A stretch of DNA of 64,000 bases from Kribbella flavida DSM 17836 (GTDB taxonomy: Bacteria; Actinomycetota; Actinomycetes; Propionibacteriales; Kribbellaceae): assembly GCF_000024345.1 (NCBI RefSeq), contig NC_013729.1, positions 2,790,001-2,854,000 of the forward strand, in the 5' to 3' direction. Below are positions 53,106 to 62,257 of the stretch, one piece after another. The first letter of the stretch is position 1, and the number at the start of each line of letters is the position of its first letter. The notes beneath the pieces were generated by a model. It ran no database searches, was not told the DNA's origin, and saw only the letters and a list, made by a program, of their open reading frames with translations. The position numbers and the translations under genes are program-made.

Positions 53106-54098
53106 GTGCTCTACTTCGTGGCGCGCCGCCTGGTCAGCGCGCTCAGTGTCGTGCTGGTCACGCTGATCGCGACCTTCACCCTGTTCTTCGTCGCCCCGAC
53201 AGATCCGGCGGCGGCGATCTGCGGTGAGCGCAACTGCACCGCGGAGCGCTACAACGAGATCAAGGAGAGCCTGCACCTGGACCGCCCCAAGGTGCAGCAG
53301 TTCGCGGAGTACACCGCGGGCATCTTCGTCGGACGGACCTTCGAGGCGTCCGGCTCGACTCGGGAATGCGCCGCGCCGTGCCTGGGATACTCCTTCAAGA
53401 ACGACCAGCCCGTCACCGAGATGCTGAAGACCCGGCTGCCGGTGACGGTGTCGCTGGTCGCCGGCTACGCGGTGCTGGTCCTCACCATCGGTGTCTTCGT
53501 GGGCTCGATGGCCGCGAAGCGACGGGGCAGCCTGGGCGACCGGGCACTGATGAGCAGCACCCTGATCCTCAGCTCGGTGCCGTACTACATCGTCGCGCTG
53601 ATGATCTCGCTGTACTTCACGATCCTGTACCCGATCCTGCCCCGCGGCGGCTACACACCGCTGACGGACAACCCGGCCAAGTGGTTCATGGGCTTCCTCA
53701 CGCCATGGCTGGTGCTGGGCCTGTACTTCTGCACGTCGTACGCGCGCTACTCCCGCGGTTCGATGGTGGAGACGCTCAGCGAGGACTACATCCGCACCGC
53801 GCGCGCCAAAGGCCTGTCGGACCGCAAGGTGACCTACAAGCACGCGTTGCGCTCCGGCCTGATCCCGGTGATCACGATCTTCGGTCTGGACGTCGCCGGC
53901 AGCCTGGCCGGCGCCATCTTCACCGAGCGCATCTTCGACCTTCCCGGCATCGGTAACCTGGTGCTGTCCAGCCTGCAGAACTACGATCTGCCGGTCATCA
54001 TGGGCACCGTGCTGATCGCCTCGGGGGTCCTGGTCACGATGAACTTCCTCGTCGACATCGCCTACAGCGTCGTCGACCCGAGGGTGAGGCTGGCGTGA
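53106..54098 (+). CDS. Peptide ABC transporter permease (DppB-like)
   Basis: Permease of 330 residues. N-terminal LYFVARRLVSALSVVLVTLIATFTLFFV is the typical DppB anchor. A Cys-rich external segment (ICGERNCTAERY, TRECAAPCLGYSF) with four Cys is unusual. The core has LPVTVSLVAGYAVLVLTIG and the EAA-type loop YIRTARAKGLSDRKVTYKHALR. GAGGAG lies six bases before the GTG at 53106, which decides against an in-frame start at 53091. GTGA overlap with the next ATPase. Confidence 0.95.
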   Translation: MLYFVARRLVSALSVVLVTLIATFTLFFVAPTDPAAAICGERNCTAERYNEIKESLHLDRPKVQQFAEYTAGIFVGRTFEASGSTRECAAPCLGYSFKNDQPVTEMLKTRLPVTVSLVAGYAVLVLTIGVFVGSMAAKRRGSLGDRALMSSTLILSSVPYYIVALMISLYFTILYPILPRGGYTPLTDNPAKWFMGFLTPWLVLGLYFCTSYARYSRGSMVETLSEDYIRTARAKGLSDRKVTYKHALRSGLIPVITIFGLDVAGSLAGAIFTERIFDLPGIGNLVLSSLQNYDLPVIMGTVLIASGVLVTMNFLVDIAYSVVDPRVRLA

Positions 54099-55279
54099 CC
54101 ACACCTCCCAACGAGCCCGGCACACCCCCGCAGGGCAAGATCCCGGAGAAGGACGGCAAGCAGACGATGAGCGGATCCGAGGTCGCGCCGGAGGCGAAGC
54201 GGGGCCCGTCGATCGCGACCCGCGAGCGACGCGACGCGACGCTGAACCCGAGCGGCGAGACGCCGTACCTGGTGGTCGAGGACCTGACGGTGAAGTTCCC
54301 GACCGCGGACGGCGTGGTCAGCGCGGTGAACGGACTGAGCTACGCCGTACCGCTGGGCCGCACGCTGGCCATCGTCGGCGAGTCCGGTTCCGGCAAGTCC
54401 GTGTCGAGCATGGCCGTGATGGGCCTGCACGACCGCAAGCGGACCCAGATCACCGGCTCGATCCGGCTCGGCGGCGACGAGATCGTCGGCCTGCCGGAGA
54501 ACGAGCTGATGAAGGTCCGCGGCGACGCGGTCGCGATGGTGTTCCAGGACCCGCAGTCGTCGCTGCACCCGCTCTACACGGTCGGCAACCAGATCGCCGA
54601 GGCGTACCGGGTGCACAACGACGTGTCGAAGGACGTCGCCAAGAAGCGGGCGCTGGAGATGCTCGACCTGGTCGGCATCCCGAACCCGATCCGCCGGTTC
54701 AAGCAGTACCCGCACGAGTTCTCCGGCGGGATGCGGCAGCGCGCGATGATCGCGATGGGCCTGGTGAACGACCCGAAGCTGGTGATCGCCGACGAGCCGA
54801 CCACCGCGCTGGACGTCACCGTGCAGGCGCAGATCCTCGACCTGCTGAACAACCTGCAGAAGGAGTTCGGCTCGGCGATCGTGCTGATCACGCACGACCT
54901 GGGCGTGGTGGCCGAGATGGCCGACGACGTGCTGGTGATGTACGCCGGCCGCTGTGTCGAGTACGGCACCGCGGCGGACGTGCTGGCCCAGCCGCGGATG
55001 CCCTACACCTGGGGTCTGCTCGAGTCGATCCCGACGGTGTCGGCGGCGACCGAGCGGCTGCGCCCGATCAAGGGCCTGCCGCCGAGCCTGCTGAACCTGC
55101 CCAGCGGCTGCTCCTTCAACCCCCGCTGTCCCTACAAGGACCGGGTGAAGGGCGAACGCTGCGTCACCGACCTGCCCGAGCTGCTGCCGGTCGACGGCGC
55201 CGGCGCCCACACGTCCCGTTGCCACCTGCACGACAAGGCCTCCATCTACGAGGCCGAGGTCGCACCGAGACTGGGCTGA
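54095..55279 (+). CDS. Peptide ABC transporter ATP-binding protein (DppD-like)
   Basis: ATPase of 394 residues. A polar 60-residue N-terminal extension precedes Walker A GESGSGKSVSS near residue 93, Q-loop FQDPQSSLHPLYTVG, signature FSGGMRQRAMIAM, Walker B LVIADEPTTALD and H-loop THDLGVV. The C-terminal oligopeptide domain has SFNPRCPYKDRVKGERC. Translationally coupled to the permease by a GTGA overlap. Confidence 0.95.
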   Translation: MTTPPNEPGTPPQGKIPEKDGKQTMSGSEVAPEAKRGPSIATRERRDATLNPSGETPYLVVEDLTVKFPTADGVVSAVNGLSYAVPLGRTLAIVGESGSGKSVSSMAVMGLHDRKRTQITGSIRLGGDEIVGLPENELMKVRGDAVAMVFQDPQSSLHPLYTVGNQIAEAYRVHNDVSKDVAKKRALEMLDLVGIPNPIRRFKQYPHEFSGGMRQRAMIAMGLVNDPKLVIADEPTTALDVTVQAQILDLLNNLQKEFGSAIVLITHDLGVVAEMADDVLVMYAGRCVEYGTAADVLAQPRMPYTWGLLESIPTVSAATERLRPIKGLPPSLLNLPSGCSFNPRCPYKDRVKGERCVTDLPELLPVDGAGAHTSRCHLHDKASIYEAEVAPRLG

Positions 55280-55287
55280 GGAGAGAG

Positions 55288-56343
55288 ATGAGCAAGACTG
55301 TGCAGGACATCACCCCGGCGTCGGGCGAGACCCCGCTGCTGCAGGTCCGCGACCTCAAGATGCACTTCCCGATCAAGGAGGCCGCCGGCCTGGGCCGGAC
55401 CAAGAAGGTCGTGCAGGCCGTCGACGGGGTCAGCTTCGACCTCAAGCCCGGCGCCAGCCTCGGCCTGGTCGGCGAGTCCGGCTGCGGCAAGTCGACCACC
55501 GGCCGGATGATCACCCGGCTGCTGACCCCGACCGCGGGCCAGATCCTCTTCAAGGGCACCGACATCGCCCGGCTGAAGGAGAAGGACCTGCGGCCGTTCC
55601 GCCGCGAGCTGCAGATCGTCTTCCAGGACCCGTACAGCTCGCTGAACCCGCGGCAGACGGTCAGCAACATCATCAGTACGCCGCTGCGGGTGCACAACCT
55701 GGTGAAGAAGGGCAAGGAGCTCGACCGGGTCCAGGAACTGCTGGAGCGGGTCGGCCTGAACCCCGAGCACCACAACCGCTACCCGAACGAGTTCTCCGGC
55801 GGTCAGCGGCAGCGGATCGGCATCGCCCGGGCGCTCGCGGTCGAGCCCGAGGTGATCATCGCCGACGAGCCGGTGTCGGCGCTCGACGTGTCCATCCAGG
55901 CCCAGGTGATGAACCTGATGGAGGACCTGCGCCGCGACCTGAACATCGCCTTCGTCTTCATCGCGCACGACCTCGGCGTGGTCCGGCACTTCTGCGACAC
56001 CGTGGCCGTGATGTACCTGGGCAAGATCGTCGAGCAGGGCCCGCGGGACCAGATCTACGGCGCCCCGCAGCACCCGTACACCCAGGCGCTGCTGTCGGCC
56101 GCCCCGGACCTCGGCACGATCCGCGGCGTACCGCCGAAGGAGCGGATCCGGCTGGTCGGTGACGTGCCGTCGCCGATCGACCCGCCGAGCGGCTGCCGGT
56201 TCCGGACCCGCTGCTGGAAGGCGGAGGAGATCTGCGCCACCCAGGAGCCGCTGCTCGAGATCAAGCCCCGCTCGGTGGCCGGCCACACCGCGGCCTGCCA
56301 CTTCGCGGAGCCGAAGGAAGACCTCGTCGCCGTCACGGCCTGA
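55288..56343 (+). CDS. Peptide ABC transporter ATP-binding protein (DppF-like)
   Basis: Second ATPase of the importer, 351 residues. Walker A GESGCGKSTT near residue 68, VFQDPYSSLNPRQTV, signature FSGGQRQRIGIARAL, Walker B VIIADEPVSALD and C-terminal RFRTRCWKAEEIC of the oligopeptide domain. ATG at 55288 is directly preceded by GAGGAGAGAG. Last gene of the operon; a 13-bp hairpin follows. Confidence 0.95.
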   Translation: MSKTVQDITPASGETPLLQVRDLKMHFPIKEAAGLGRTKKVVQAVDGVSFDLKPGASLGLVGESGCGKSTTGRMITRLLTPTAGQILFKGTDIARLKEKDLRPFRRELQIVFQDPYSSLNPRQTVSNIISTPLRVHNLVKKGKELDRVQELLERVGLNPEHHNRYPNEFSGGQRQRIGIARALAVEPEVIIADEPVSALDVSIQAQVMNLMEDLRRDLNIAFVFIAHDLGVVRHFCDTVAVMYLGKIVEQGPRDQIYGAPQHPYTQALLSAAPDLGTIRGVPPKERIRLVGDVPSPIDPPSGCRFRTRCWKAEEICATQEPLLEIKPRSVAGHTAACHFAEPKEDLVAVTA

Positions 56344-56363
56344 GCACCACCCCGTACGACGCC

Positions 56364-56393
56364 CGGCCCGCCTGCTGACCAGCAGGCGGGCCG
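56364..56393 (+). terminator. Terminator of the peptide ABC operon
   Basis: Perfect 13-bp stem (56364-56376 with 56381-56393), 4-base loop GACC, 20 bases past the last stop. Confidence 0.8.
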
Positions 56394-56397
56394 CGGT

Positions 56398-56519
56398 GCG
56401 TTCCAGGTTTGCGTTCAGGCACGCCGCGGGCGTTCCGTGCACCGGCGTTCAGGCGCGGGGCAGGCGTTCCTGCGGCGGCTTCCAGGCGCGCCGCGGCCTT
56501 CGTGCGGCGGCGTTCAGGT
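56398..56519. repeat. Degenerate GCGTTCAGG-type repeats
   Basis: GCGTTCAGG or close variants (GCGTTCCAGG, GCTTCCAGG) occur six to seven times at irregular spacing between the operon terminator and the beta-clamp gene. Confidence 0.5.
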
Positions 56520-57662
56520 CCGGGGCGGCAGCCGGGCGGTGAGCACGTGCCGGTAGTCGCCGGCCGGTGCGCCGTCGGCGGTGGCGCCGGTGATCAGGAC
56601 CGGTTTGCGGGCGCCGGCGAACGCGACGCACAGCTGTGACGTCCCGAAGGAACTGATCGCGTCGGCGAGCAAGGTGGCGGTGAATGCGATCGTCAGCGGG
56701 GGACCGGTCCGCTTGGCGGGCAGCGTCTCCGCGCCGGTGGGGTCGCCCGGGGAGCCGGCGTGGACCCGCAGGTCGTCGCCGGTGAGGTCGAACCAGATCG
56801 GCGTCATGCCGGCGGCGACGACGGCCAGGCGCTTCACGACCTCGCGCAGCGCGGCCCGATCGGTCCGGAGTTGGGTCGTCGAGCCGTCGGGGATGATCCG
56901 CCGGTAGGGCAGGTACGGCCCGGACAGCACACGCAGACAGGTGGACCGGACGGCGTTGCGCAACCCGAAGGTGGCGTCGCCCGCACCCGCACCCGAGCCG
57001 GTACCCGCGCCTGCCGACAGCCGAAGCGGACCGGGATCGTTGCTATAGGCACGGATCAGGTCCTGCAGCGGCTTCGCCGGAACCAGTACGTCGAAGGGCC
57101 CGACGACGGGCGCGGCGAGCGGAACCCGGGCGATACCGAGGCGGTACCGGTCGGTGCTCACCAGTTCGACCTGATCAGCCGCGAATGCCAGGTTGATCCC
57201 GGACAGCGCCGGTACGACGTCGTCCCGGCCGGCGGAAACCGCGACCTGGGCGACGGCGGTGCCGAACTCCTCCGGCTCGACCTCGGCCGAGTGCTCGTCC
57301 GGCAGGGCCGGCAGCGGAGCGAACTCCTCGACCGGCATCAGCGGCAGCGCGTAGGTCGCCGTACCGGAGGTCAGCACCAAAGCGTTGTCGACGGTCTCCA
57401 GGCGCAACGACCCGGGCGGCAACAGCTTCACGATCTCCGCAAGCATCCGGCCCGGCGCCAGACACGTCCCCGGCTCGTCCACGCTGCACGCCAGCCCAGC
57501 CCGGTTCGCGATGGCCTGGTCGGTGCCAGCGATCGTCGTACCGTCGCCGGTCGCCGTCAGCAGGACACCCCGCAGTACCGGCGCACCCGGTCGGTGCGGG
57601 AGGCTCCTGGCGACCCAGGCAATCGTCTCGGCCAGTTCTTGCTGCTCTGCAACGATCTCCAC
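56514..57662 (-). CDS. DNA polymerase III beta-clamp paralogue
   Basis: Sliding-clamp-like protein of 382 residues with three repeated domains. Recognisable are LRGVLLTATGDGTTIAGTDQAIANRA (domain 1), VVPALSGINLAFAADQVELVSTDRYRLGIARV (domain 2, the clamp hallmark) and LRTDRAALREVVKRLAVVA with the C-terminal YRHVLTARL. No dnaA, recF or gyrB is nearby, so this is a second, dispersed clamp, as known in several actinobacteria. Domain 2-3 linker carries an AGAGTGSGAGAG insert. GTG at 57662 is seven bases after a -10-like TACGCT, probably leaderless. Confidence 0.92.
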   Translation of the reverse strand: MEIVAEQQELAETIAWVARSLPHRPGAPVLRGVLLTATGDGTTIAGTDQAIANRAGLACSVDEPGTCLAPGRMLAEIVKLLPPGSLRLETVDNALVLTSGTATYALPLMPVEEFAPLPALPDEHSAEVEPEEFGTAVAQVAVSAGRDDVVPALSGINLAFAADQVELVSTDRYRLGIARVPLAAPVVGPFDVLVPAKPLQDLIRAYSNDPGPLRLSAGAGTGSGAGAGDATFGLRNAVRSTCLRVLSGPYLPYRRIIPDGSTTQLRTDRAALREVVKRLAVVAAGMTPIWFDLTGDDLRVHAGSPGDPTGAETLPAKRTGPPLTIAFTATLLADAISSFGTSQLCVAFAGARKPVLITGATADGAPAGDYRHVLTARLPPRT

Positions 57663-57704
57663 GCCGGGCAGCGTAGAGCCGCCGGCAACCTGACGAACCT
57701 TCAG

Positions 57705-58766
57705 CTAGCTCGAAGGTGAGGTGTGCCGGTGCCGGAGTTCATCCCGCTCCTGCGCGTACCAGATCGACTCGAAGCCCACCAGCGCTGCCAGCAGCACAGT
57801 CAGTACGCCGAGCTGTACCAACGCCGGAGCCTTGGCCAGCGCGAACGCGGCGACGACACAGAATCCGGCGGTGACCAGGCGGCTGGCGCCGACCGCATGC
57901 GTGGTGCGCCACCTGAAGCCGACATGACCGAGCAGGTACAGGGCGACGCCGAAGAACAAGGCGTACAGCGCGACGCCCTTCAGTGGGTCGCCGAGATCGT
58001 GGTGCTCGGTGTCACCGACGTACTCCAGCACCTTCTTCAGTCCCAGCGCGAGCAGGACGATCCCGGCCACCATCGGGAAGTGCAGGAACGTGTACGCGTC
58101 GCGCGCGAGCTTCGGCCGGGTTTCGGCCGGTTCGGCGGCCAGCGCCTGCTCGCCGTAGTGGGCGGCGGCGTCGAAGTAGATCCACCACAGCGCTGCCGCG
58201 CAGGCCAGACCGAGCAGCGACGCGACCAGGATCCAGCGCGGCGGCCCACAGCAGCGTCTGGGTGGTGCCGTCGAACTGCGAGGCGACCAGCAGCAGCGCG
58301 GTTCCGGCCAGCATCGACGGTGCGTACCTGAGCAGCGTCCGGCGCAGCACCACGTCGCCGTCGGCGATCAGCCAGAACAGCACCAGGTGCAATGCGCGGA
58401 AGGCGAAGTACGCGAGTGCGATGACGACCGGACCGGCAGACCGCCGGGCATGTCGTCGAACGCCTCGGGAATGGCCAGCGCGATCACGAACATCGCCGCC
58501 ATCGCGAGCAGCAGCACCGTCCGGACCGAACCCTCGTCGGCCTTCACCAGGTTGCACAGCCACGAGAAGCCGATCCAGCTCCACCACAGCAGACCGATCA
58601 GCAGCAGACCGCGGACCGCGCCGTGCCAGCTCAGCTCGTGCGCCATCAATGCGGTGATCTGGGTCAGCGCGAAGACGAAGACGAGATCGCAGAACAGCTC
58701 GAGCGTGGTGACCGGCTGGGTCTCCGTGGTGGCCTGCGCCCGAATCGGCGCCTTGCGGGGGCTCAT
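57705..58766 (-). pseudogene. LtrA-like membrane protein with two compensating frameshifts
   Basis: Low temperature requirement A family, about 353 codons. The start MSPRKAPIRAQ, then TLELFCDLVFVFALTQITAL and WWSWIGFSWLCNLVKADEGS, is in one frame. After IPEAFDDMPGGL one G seems missing (about 58437) and GPVVIALAYFAFRALHLVLFWL continues in another frame. At about 58236 one extra base restores the first frame at WILVASLLGLACAAALWWIYFD, which runs to the C-terminus. The middle 200 bases are thus out of frame. Either a pseudogene or two sequencing errors; the otherwise intact hydrophobic pattern argues for very recent change. Confidence 0.85.
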
Positions 58767-58816
58767 AGCCGCCTTCTGCCTTGCCGAAGCAACTTTCCGG
58801 CGTCGCCGGCACAGAA

Positions 58817-58852
58817 GCGGATCGCCACTCCGGGCGGGGAGTGGCGATCCGC
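58817..58852 (-). terminator. Terminator of the xyl operon, distal hairpin
   Basis: Perfect 15-bp stem (58817-58831 with 58838-58852), loop GGGCGG. It is the second of two hairpins after the permease stop. Confidence 0.8.
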
Positions 58853-58863
58853 GGTGGAACGGC

Positions 58864-58898
58864 GGGCTGCTGCCGATGCAGGGGTCAGGCAGCAGCCC
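58864..58898 (-). terminator. Terminator of the xyl operon, proximal hairpin
   Basis: Perfect 11-bp stem GGGCTGCTGCC (58864-58874) with GGCAGCAGCCC (58888-58898), loop 13 bases, 12 bases past the permease stop. Confidence 0.7.
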
Positions 58899-58910
58899 AC
58901 CGGGTCTGGG

Positions 58911-60209
58911 CTACGCCCGGCCGTGCGCCTGACGGCTGCGGCGGCTGAGCGAGTCGATGGTCACCGCCACCAGCAGGACGCCGGCGGTGACCATGTAGCG
59001 CACGCTGGAGTCCAGGCTGAGCAGCGCCAGGCCGTTGGAGATCGACATGATCACCAGCGCACCGAGCAGTGCGGAGTACGCCGAACCGCGGCCGCCGAAC
59101 AGGCTGGTCCCACCGATGACGGCGGCGGCGATCGCGTTCAGGTTGGTGTCGCCACCACCGCTGCTCTGGTTCACCGCGACCAGTCGGGCGGCGGCGAGCA
59201 GACCGCCGACGGCGGCGAAGGTGGAGCAGGCGGCGAACACCGACAGGTAGATGAACCGCACGTTGATGCCGGCACGACGGGCTGCCTCGACGTTGCCGCC
59301 GACCGCCATCACCGACCGGCCCCAGCGGGTCTTGCGGATCGCGAAGTCGGTCGCCACCACCAGCGCGAGGAACAGCACGAACATCCACGGCACGCCGCGG
59401 TCGCCGTTCAGCACCAGCACCGGGACGAGCAGCACCAGGGCCAGGGCCGCGGCCTTGATGACGATCATCGAGTTCGGCGCGGCCGACAGACCGGCCGCCG
59501 TCCGCGCAGCGCGTCCCCGCAGCCGGGTCAGCACGTACACCGCGACGACAACCGCGATCAGCCCGTAGGCCAGAGCGGGGGAGAGGAAGCTGCGGGTGGC
59601 AAAGCCGACGAGTGCGGAGTCGAAGGGCAGGTTGAGCGAACCCTCTTTGCCCAGGACCAGCAGCTGCAGACCGAGGAATCCGAGCAGACCGGCCAGCGTG
59701 ATGACGAAGCTGGGTACCCCGAACCTGTTGTAGAGCGCGCCGTAGAACAATCCGATCACCAGGCCGAGCGCGGCGCCGGCCAGCAGCGACAGCGCCAGCG
59801 GCCAGCCCTCGTTGACGAAGGTGACGCCGAGGACCGCGGCGGCCAGACCGCTGACCGAGCCGACCGACAGGTCGATCTCGCCGAGCAGCAGGACCAGCAC
59901 GATGCCGATCGCGATCACGCCGACCGAGGTGGTCTGCAGGGTCAGGTTGACCAGGTTGCGGCTGGACAGGAACGAGCTGTTGGCGATCTGGAAGACCGCC
60001 CAGATGATCACCAGGCCGACCACGACCGGGACCGAGCCCAGGTCGCCGGAGCGGAGCCGGGCGGTGAAGGCGGAGACGGCGCCACCGATGCCATGACTGG
60101 CGATCAGGCGCTCGTCCTGCAGATCGGCCGGCAGGGCGGCGGCGTTCGCCGCGACCTCTCCGGCGGTGTCCTGCACGCGGGCTTTCGAGCCGTCGACGGG
60201 CGTGGTCAT
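58911..60209 (-). CDS. xylH: Sugar ABC transporter permease (XylH-like)
   Basis: Membrane subunit of 432 residues of a CUT2-type sugar importer, about ten helices. A polar N-terminus (1-55) precedes VPVVVGLVIIWAVFQIANSSFLSSRNLVNLTLQ; GEIDLSVGSVSGLAAAVLGV and AVGGNVEAARRAGINV followed by AAAVIGGTSLFGGRG are family signatures. ATG at 60209 overlaps the ATPase stop (ATGA). Last gene of the operon, followed by two hairpins. Confidence 0.95.
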   Translation of the reverse strand: MTTPVDGSKARVQDTAGEVAANAAALPADLQDERLIASHGIGGAVSAFTARLRSGDLGSVPVVVGLVIIWAVFQIANSSFLSSRNLVNLTLQTTSVGVIAIGIVLVLLLGEIDLSVGSVSGLAAAVLGVTFVNEGWPLALSLLAGAALGLVIGLFYGALYNRFGVPSFVITLAGLLGFLGLQLLVLGKEGSLNLPFDSALVGFATRSFLSPALAYGLIAVVVAVYVLTRLRGRAARTAAGLSAAPNSMIVIKAAALALVLLVPVLVLNGDRGVPWMFVLFLALVVATDFAIRKTRWGRSVMAVGGNVEAARRAGINVRFIYLSVFAACSTFAAVGGLLAAARLVAVNQSSGGGDTNLNAIAAAVIGGTSLFGGRGSAYSALLGALVIMSISNGLALLSLDSSVRYMVTAGVLLVAVTIDSLSRRSRQAHGRA

Positions 60210-61015
60210 GAAACGGAACCTTCCTCCCGTGTCCGGCGCGCCGCGCGCTCGGAGACTGCGTTGTCGGTCGCGCCGGTGATGGCGGCGATGATGTCCTGGG
60301 TCTTGGTCTCGCTGACCGTGAAGACTCCGTTGTTGCGGCCGAGCCGCAGGACGGCGACCCGGTCGGCGACCGCCATCACGTCGGCCATGTTGTGGCTGAT
60401 CAGGATGACGGCCAGGCCGCGCTCGCGCAGCCGCTCGACCAGGTTCAGCACCTCGGCGGTCTGGGCGACGCCGAGGGCCGCGGTCGGCTCGTCGAGCATC
60501 ACGACCTTGGGGTCGCCGAGCAGGCTGCGGGCGATCGCCACGGTCTGCCGCTGGCCGCCGGACAGGCTGGCGACCGGAATCCGGACCGAGGGGATCTTGG
60601 CCGACAGCTGGCGGAGCAGCTCCCAGGAGGAACGCTCCATCTCGACCTCGTCGAGCACCCGGCCGCGGCGCAGCTCGCGCCCGAGGTACAGGTTCGCGAC
60701 CACGTCGAGGTTGTCGCACAGGGCCAGGTCCTGGAAGACGGTGGCGATGCCGAGCTGCTGCGCCTCGGCCGGACTGCCGACCCGCACCTCCCGCCCGTCG
60801 AACACCATCGTGCCGTCGTCGGCGGTGTACACGCCGGCGATGGTCTTCACCAGCGTCGACTTGCCGGCGCCGTTGTCGCCGACCAGGGCGAGCACCTCGC
60901 CGGCCCGGACGTCCAGCTCGATGTTCTTCAGCGCCTGGACCGCGCCGAAGCGCTTGGAGATGCCCCGCAGCGCCAGCACGGTGCCGGTGCCGACCGGGGT
61001 GGGTGTGACAGTCAT
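60206..61015 (-). CDS. xylG: Sugar ABC transporter ATP-binding protein (single domain)
   Basis: ATPase of 269 residues with one nucleotide-binding domain, in contrast to the fused double domain of E. coli XylG. Walker A GDNGAGKSTL near residue 40, signature LSGGQRQTVAIARSL, Walker B VVMLDEPTAALG and H-loop SHNMADV. AGGAGG precedes the ATG at 61015. Coupled to the permease. Confidence 0.95.
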   Translation of the reverse strand: MTVTPTPVGTGTVLALRGISKRFGAVQALKNIELDVRAGEVLALVGDNGAGKSTLVKTIAGVYTADDGTMVFDGREVRVGSPAEAQQLGIATVFQDLALCDNLDVVANLYLGRELRRGRVLDEVEMERSSWELLRQLSAKIPSVRIPVASLSGGQRQTVAIARSLLGDPKVVMLDEPTAALGVAQTAEVLNLVERLRERGLAVILISHNMADVMAVADRVAVLRLGRNNGVFTVSETKTQDIIAAITGATDNAVSERAARRTREEGSVS

Positions 61016-61059
61016 CGATTCAGCCTCCTGAGGCGTACGTTCACGGCCGTGCTCCCGGC

Positions 61060-61092
61060 GGCACCCCCGGCCTCCTCAGCGCCGGGGGTGCC
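61060..61092 (-). terminator. Intra-operon hairpin after the binding-protein gene
   Basis: GGCACCCCCGGC (61060-61071) pairs with GCCGGGGGTGCC (61081-61092), loop 9 bases, 15 bases past the binding-protein stop and 44 before the ATPase start. Confidence 0.62.
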
Positions 61093-61107
61093 ACCAGGGC
61101 TGGGGCC

Positions 61108-62196
61108 TTACTTGAGGCCGGCGGCTGCGCAGGCGGCCGCGAAAGACGCGGTGCAGATGTCGGTCACCTTGTAGATCCCGTCCTTCACCACAGTGTCGTT
61201 GATGTTGGCCTTGGTGACGGCGATCGGGTCCAGGATCGTGGACGGCACGCCCTTGAAGTCACCGGTCGTCTCGGGCTTGCCACCACCGGACAGCGCGACG
61301 GCTGCCTTCGCGGCGGCCTCGGCCTGCGGCTTGACGGCCTTGTAGATCGTCATCGCCTGGTCGCCGGCGACGATGCGCTGGATCGCGGCCAGCTCGGAGT
61401 CCTGACCGGTGACCGGCGGCAGCGGCTTCACGCCACCACCCTTGAGGGCCGCGATCGCACCGCCCGCGGTGCCGTCGTTGGCGGCGTACACACCGACCAG
61501 GCCGTTCTTGATCGCGCTGAGCTGGCCCTCCATCCAGGCCTGCGCCTTGTCCGGGCTCCAGTCCGGGGTGTCGAACTCGGCAGCGATCTTGTAGCCGCTG
61601 GAGTCGAGCACGCTGTGCGCGCCCTTCTTGAAGTCGGCCGCGTTCGGGTCGGTCGGCGAGCCGTTGATCACGGCCAGGTTGCCGGTCGTCTTGCCGGCCG
61701 CCTTGAGCGTGTCGACCAGGGTCTGCGCCTGCAGCTTGCCGACGGTCTCGTTGTCGAACGAGACGTAGTAGTTGGCACCCTCGATGAACCGGTCGTAGGC
61801 GATCACCGGGACGTTCTGGCCCTTGGCGGAGGCGACGACGGCCGCGGCGGCCTTGCCGTCGACCGGGTCGAGCACGAGCACGTTGGCGCCCTGGGTGAGC
61901 GCGGCCTCAGCCTGGGTCTGCTGCTTGGCGGCGTCCTGGTCGGCGTTGCTGTAGATCAGCTCACAGTCCGCGCAGGCGGCCTTCAGCGCCTCGGTGAACA
62001 GCGGCCGGTCCAGCGACTCGTACCGGGTGGTCTTCGACTCGGGCAGCAGCAGGGCGATCTTCTTGCCGCCGCTGGTGCTGCCGCCGGCGGAGTCGGGCTC
62101 GTCCGACCCGCAGGCCACCAGGGACAGGGCGAGGGCGGACACCGCGAGGCCGAGGCCGACGAGACGGGTTGGTGCTACGGACGAGAAGACGGGCAT
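61108..62196 (-). CDS. xylF: Xylose-type sugar-binding lipoprotein (XylF-like)
   Basis: Extracytoplasmic binding protein of 362 residues (periplasmic-binding-protein type I). Lipobox LVAC near residue 29; KKIALLLPESKTTRYESLDRP, DPVDGKAAAAVVASAK, VPVIAYDRFIEGANYYVSFDNE and PVTGQDSELAAIQRI fit xylose-binding XylF closely. D-xylose or a related pentose is the likely ligand; confirmation would need binding data. AAGGAG eight bases before the ATG. Twin palindromic operators lie 62-86 bases upstream. Confidence 0.94.
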   Translation of the reverse strand: MPVFSSVAPTRLVGLGLAVSALALSLVACGSDEPDSAGGSTSGGKKIALLLPESKTTRYESLDRPLFTEALKAACADCELIYSNADQDAAKQQTQAEAALTQGANVLVLDPVDGKAAAAVVASAKGQNVPVIAYDRFIEGANYYVSFDNETVGKLQAQTLVDTLKAAGKTTGNLAVINGSPTDPNAADFKKGAHSVLDSSGYKIAAEFDTPDWSPDKAQAWMEGQLSAIKNGLVGVYAANDGTAGGAIAALKGGGVKPLPPVTGQDSELAAIQRIVAGDQAMTIYKAVKPQAEAAAKAAVALSGGGKPETTGDFKGVPSTILDPIAVTKANINDTVVKDGIYKVTDICTASFAAACAAAGLK

Positions 62197-62257
62197 GGGT
62201 GTGACTCCTTGACGTGAGGGCCCGAGTAGGCCTGAGCAGAGTCAAACCCTGTTGACC

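Noticed and set aside
60210..60719. N-terminal extension of the sugar permease
   Set aside because: It overlaps the ATPase gene on the same strand; the ATG at 60209 is coupled to the ATPase stop.
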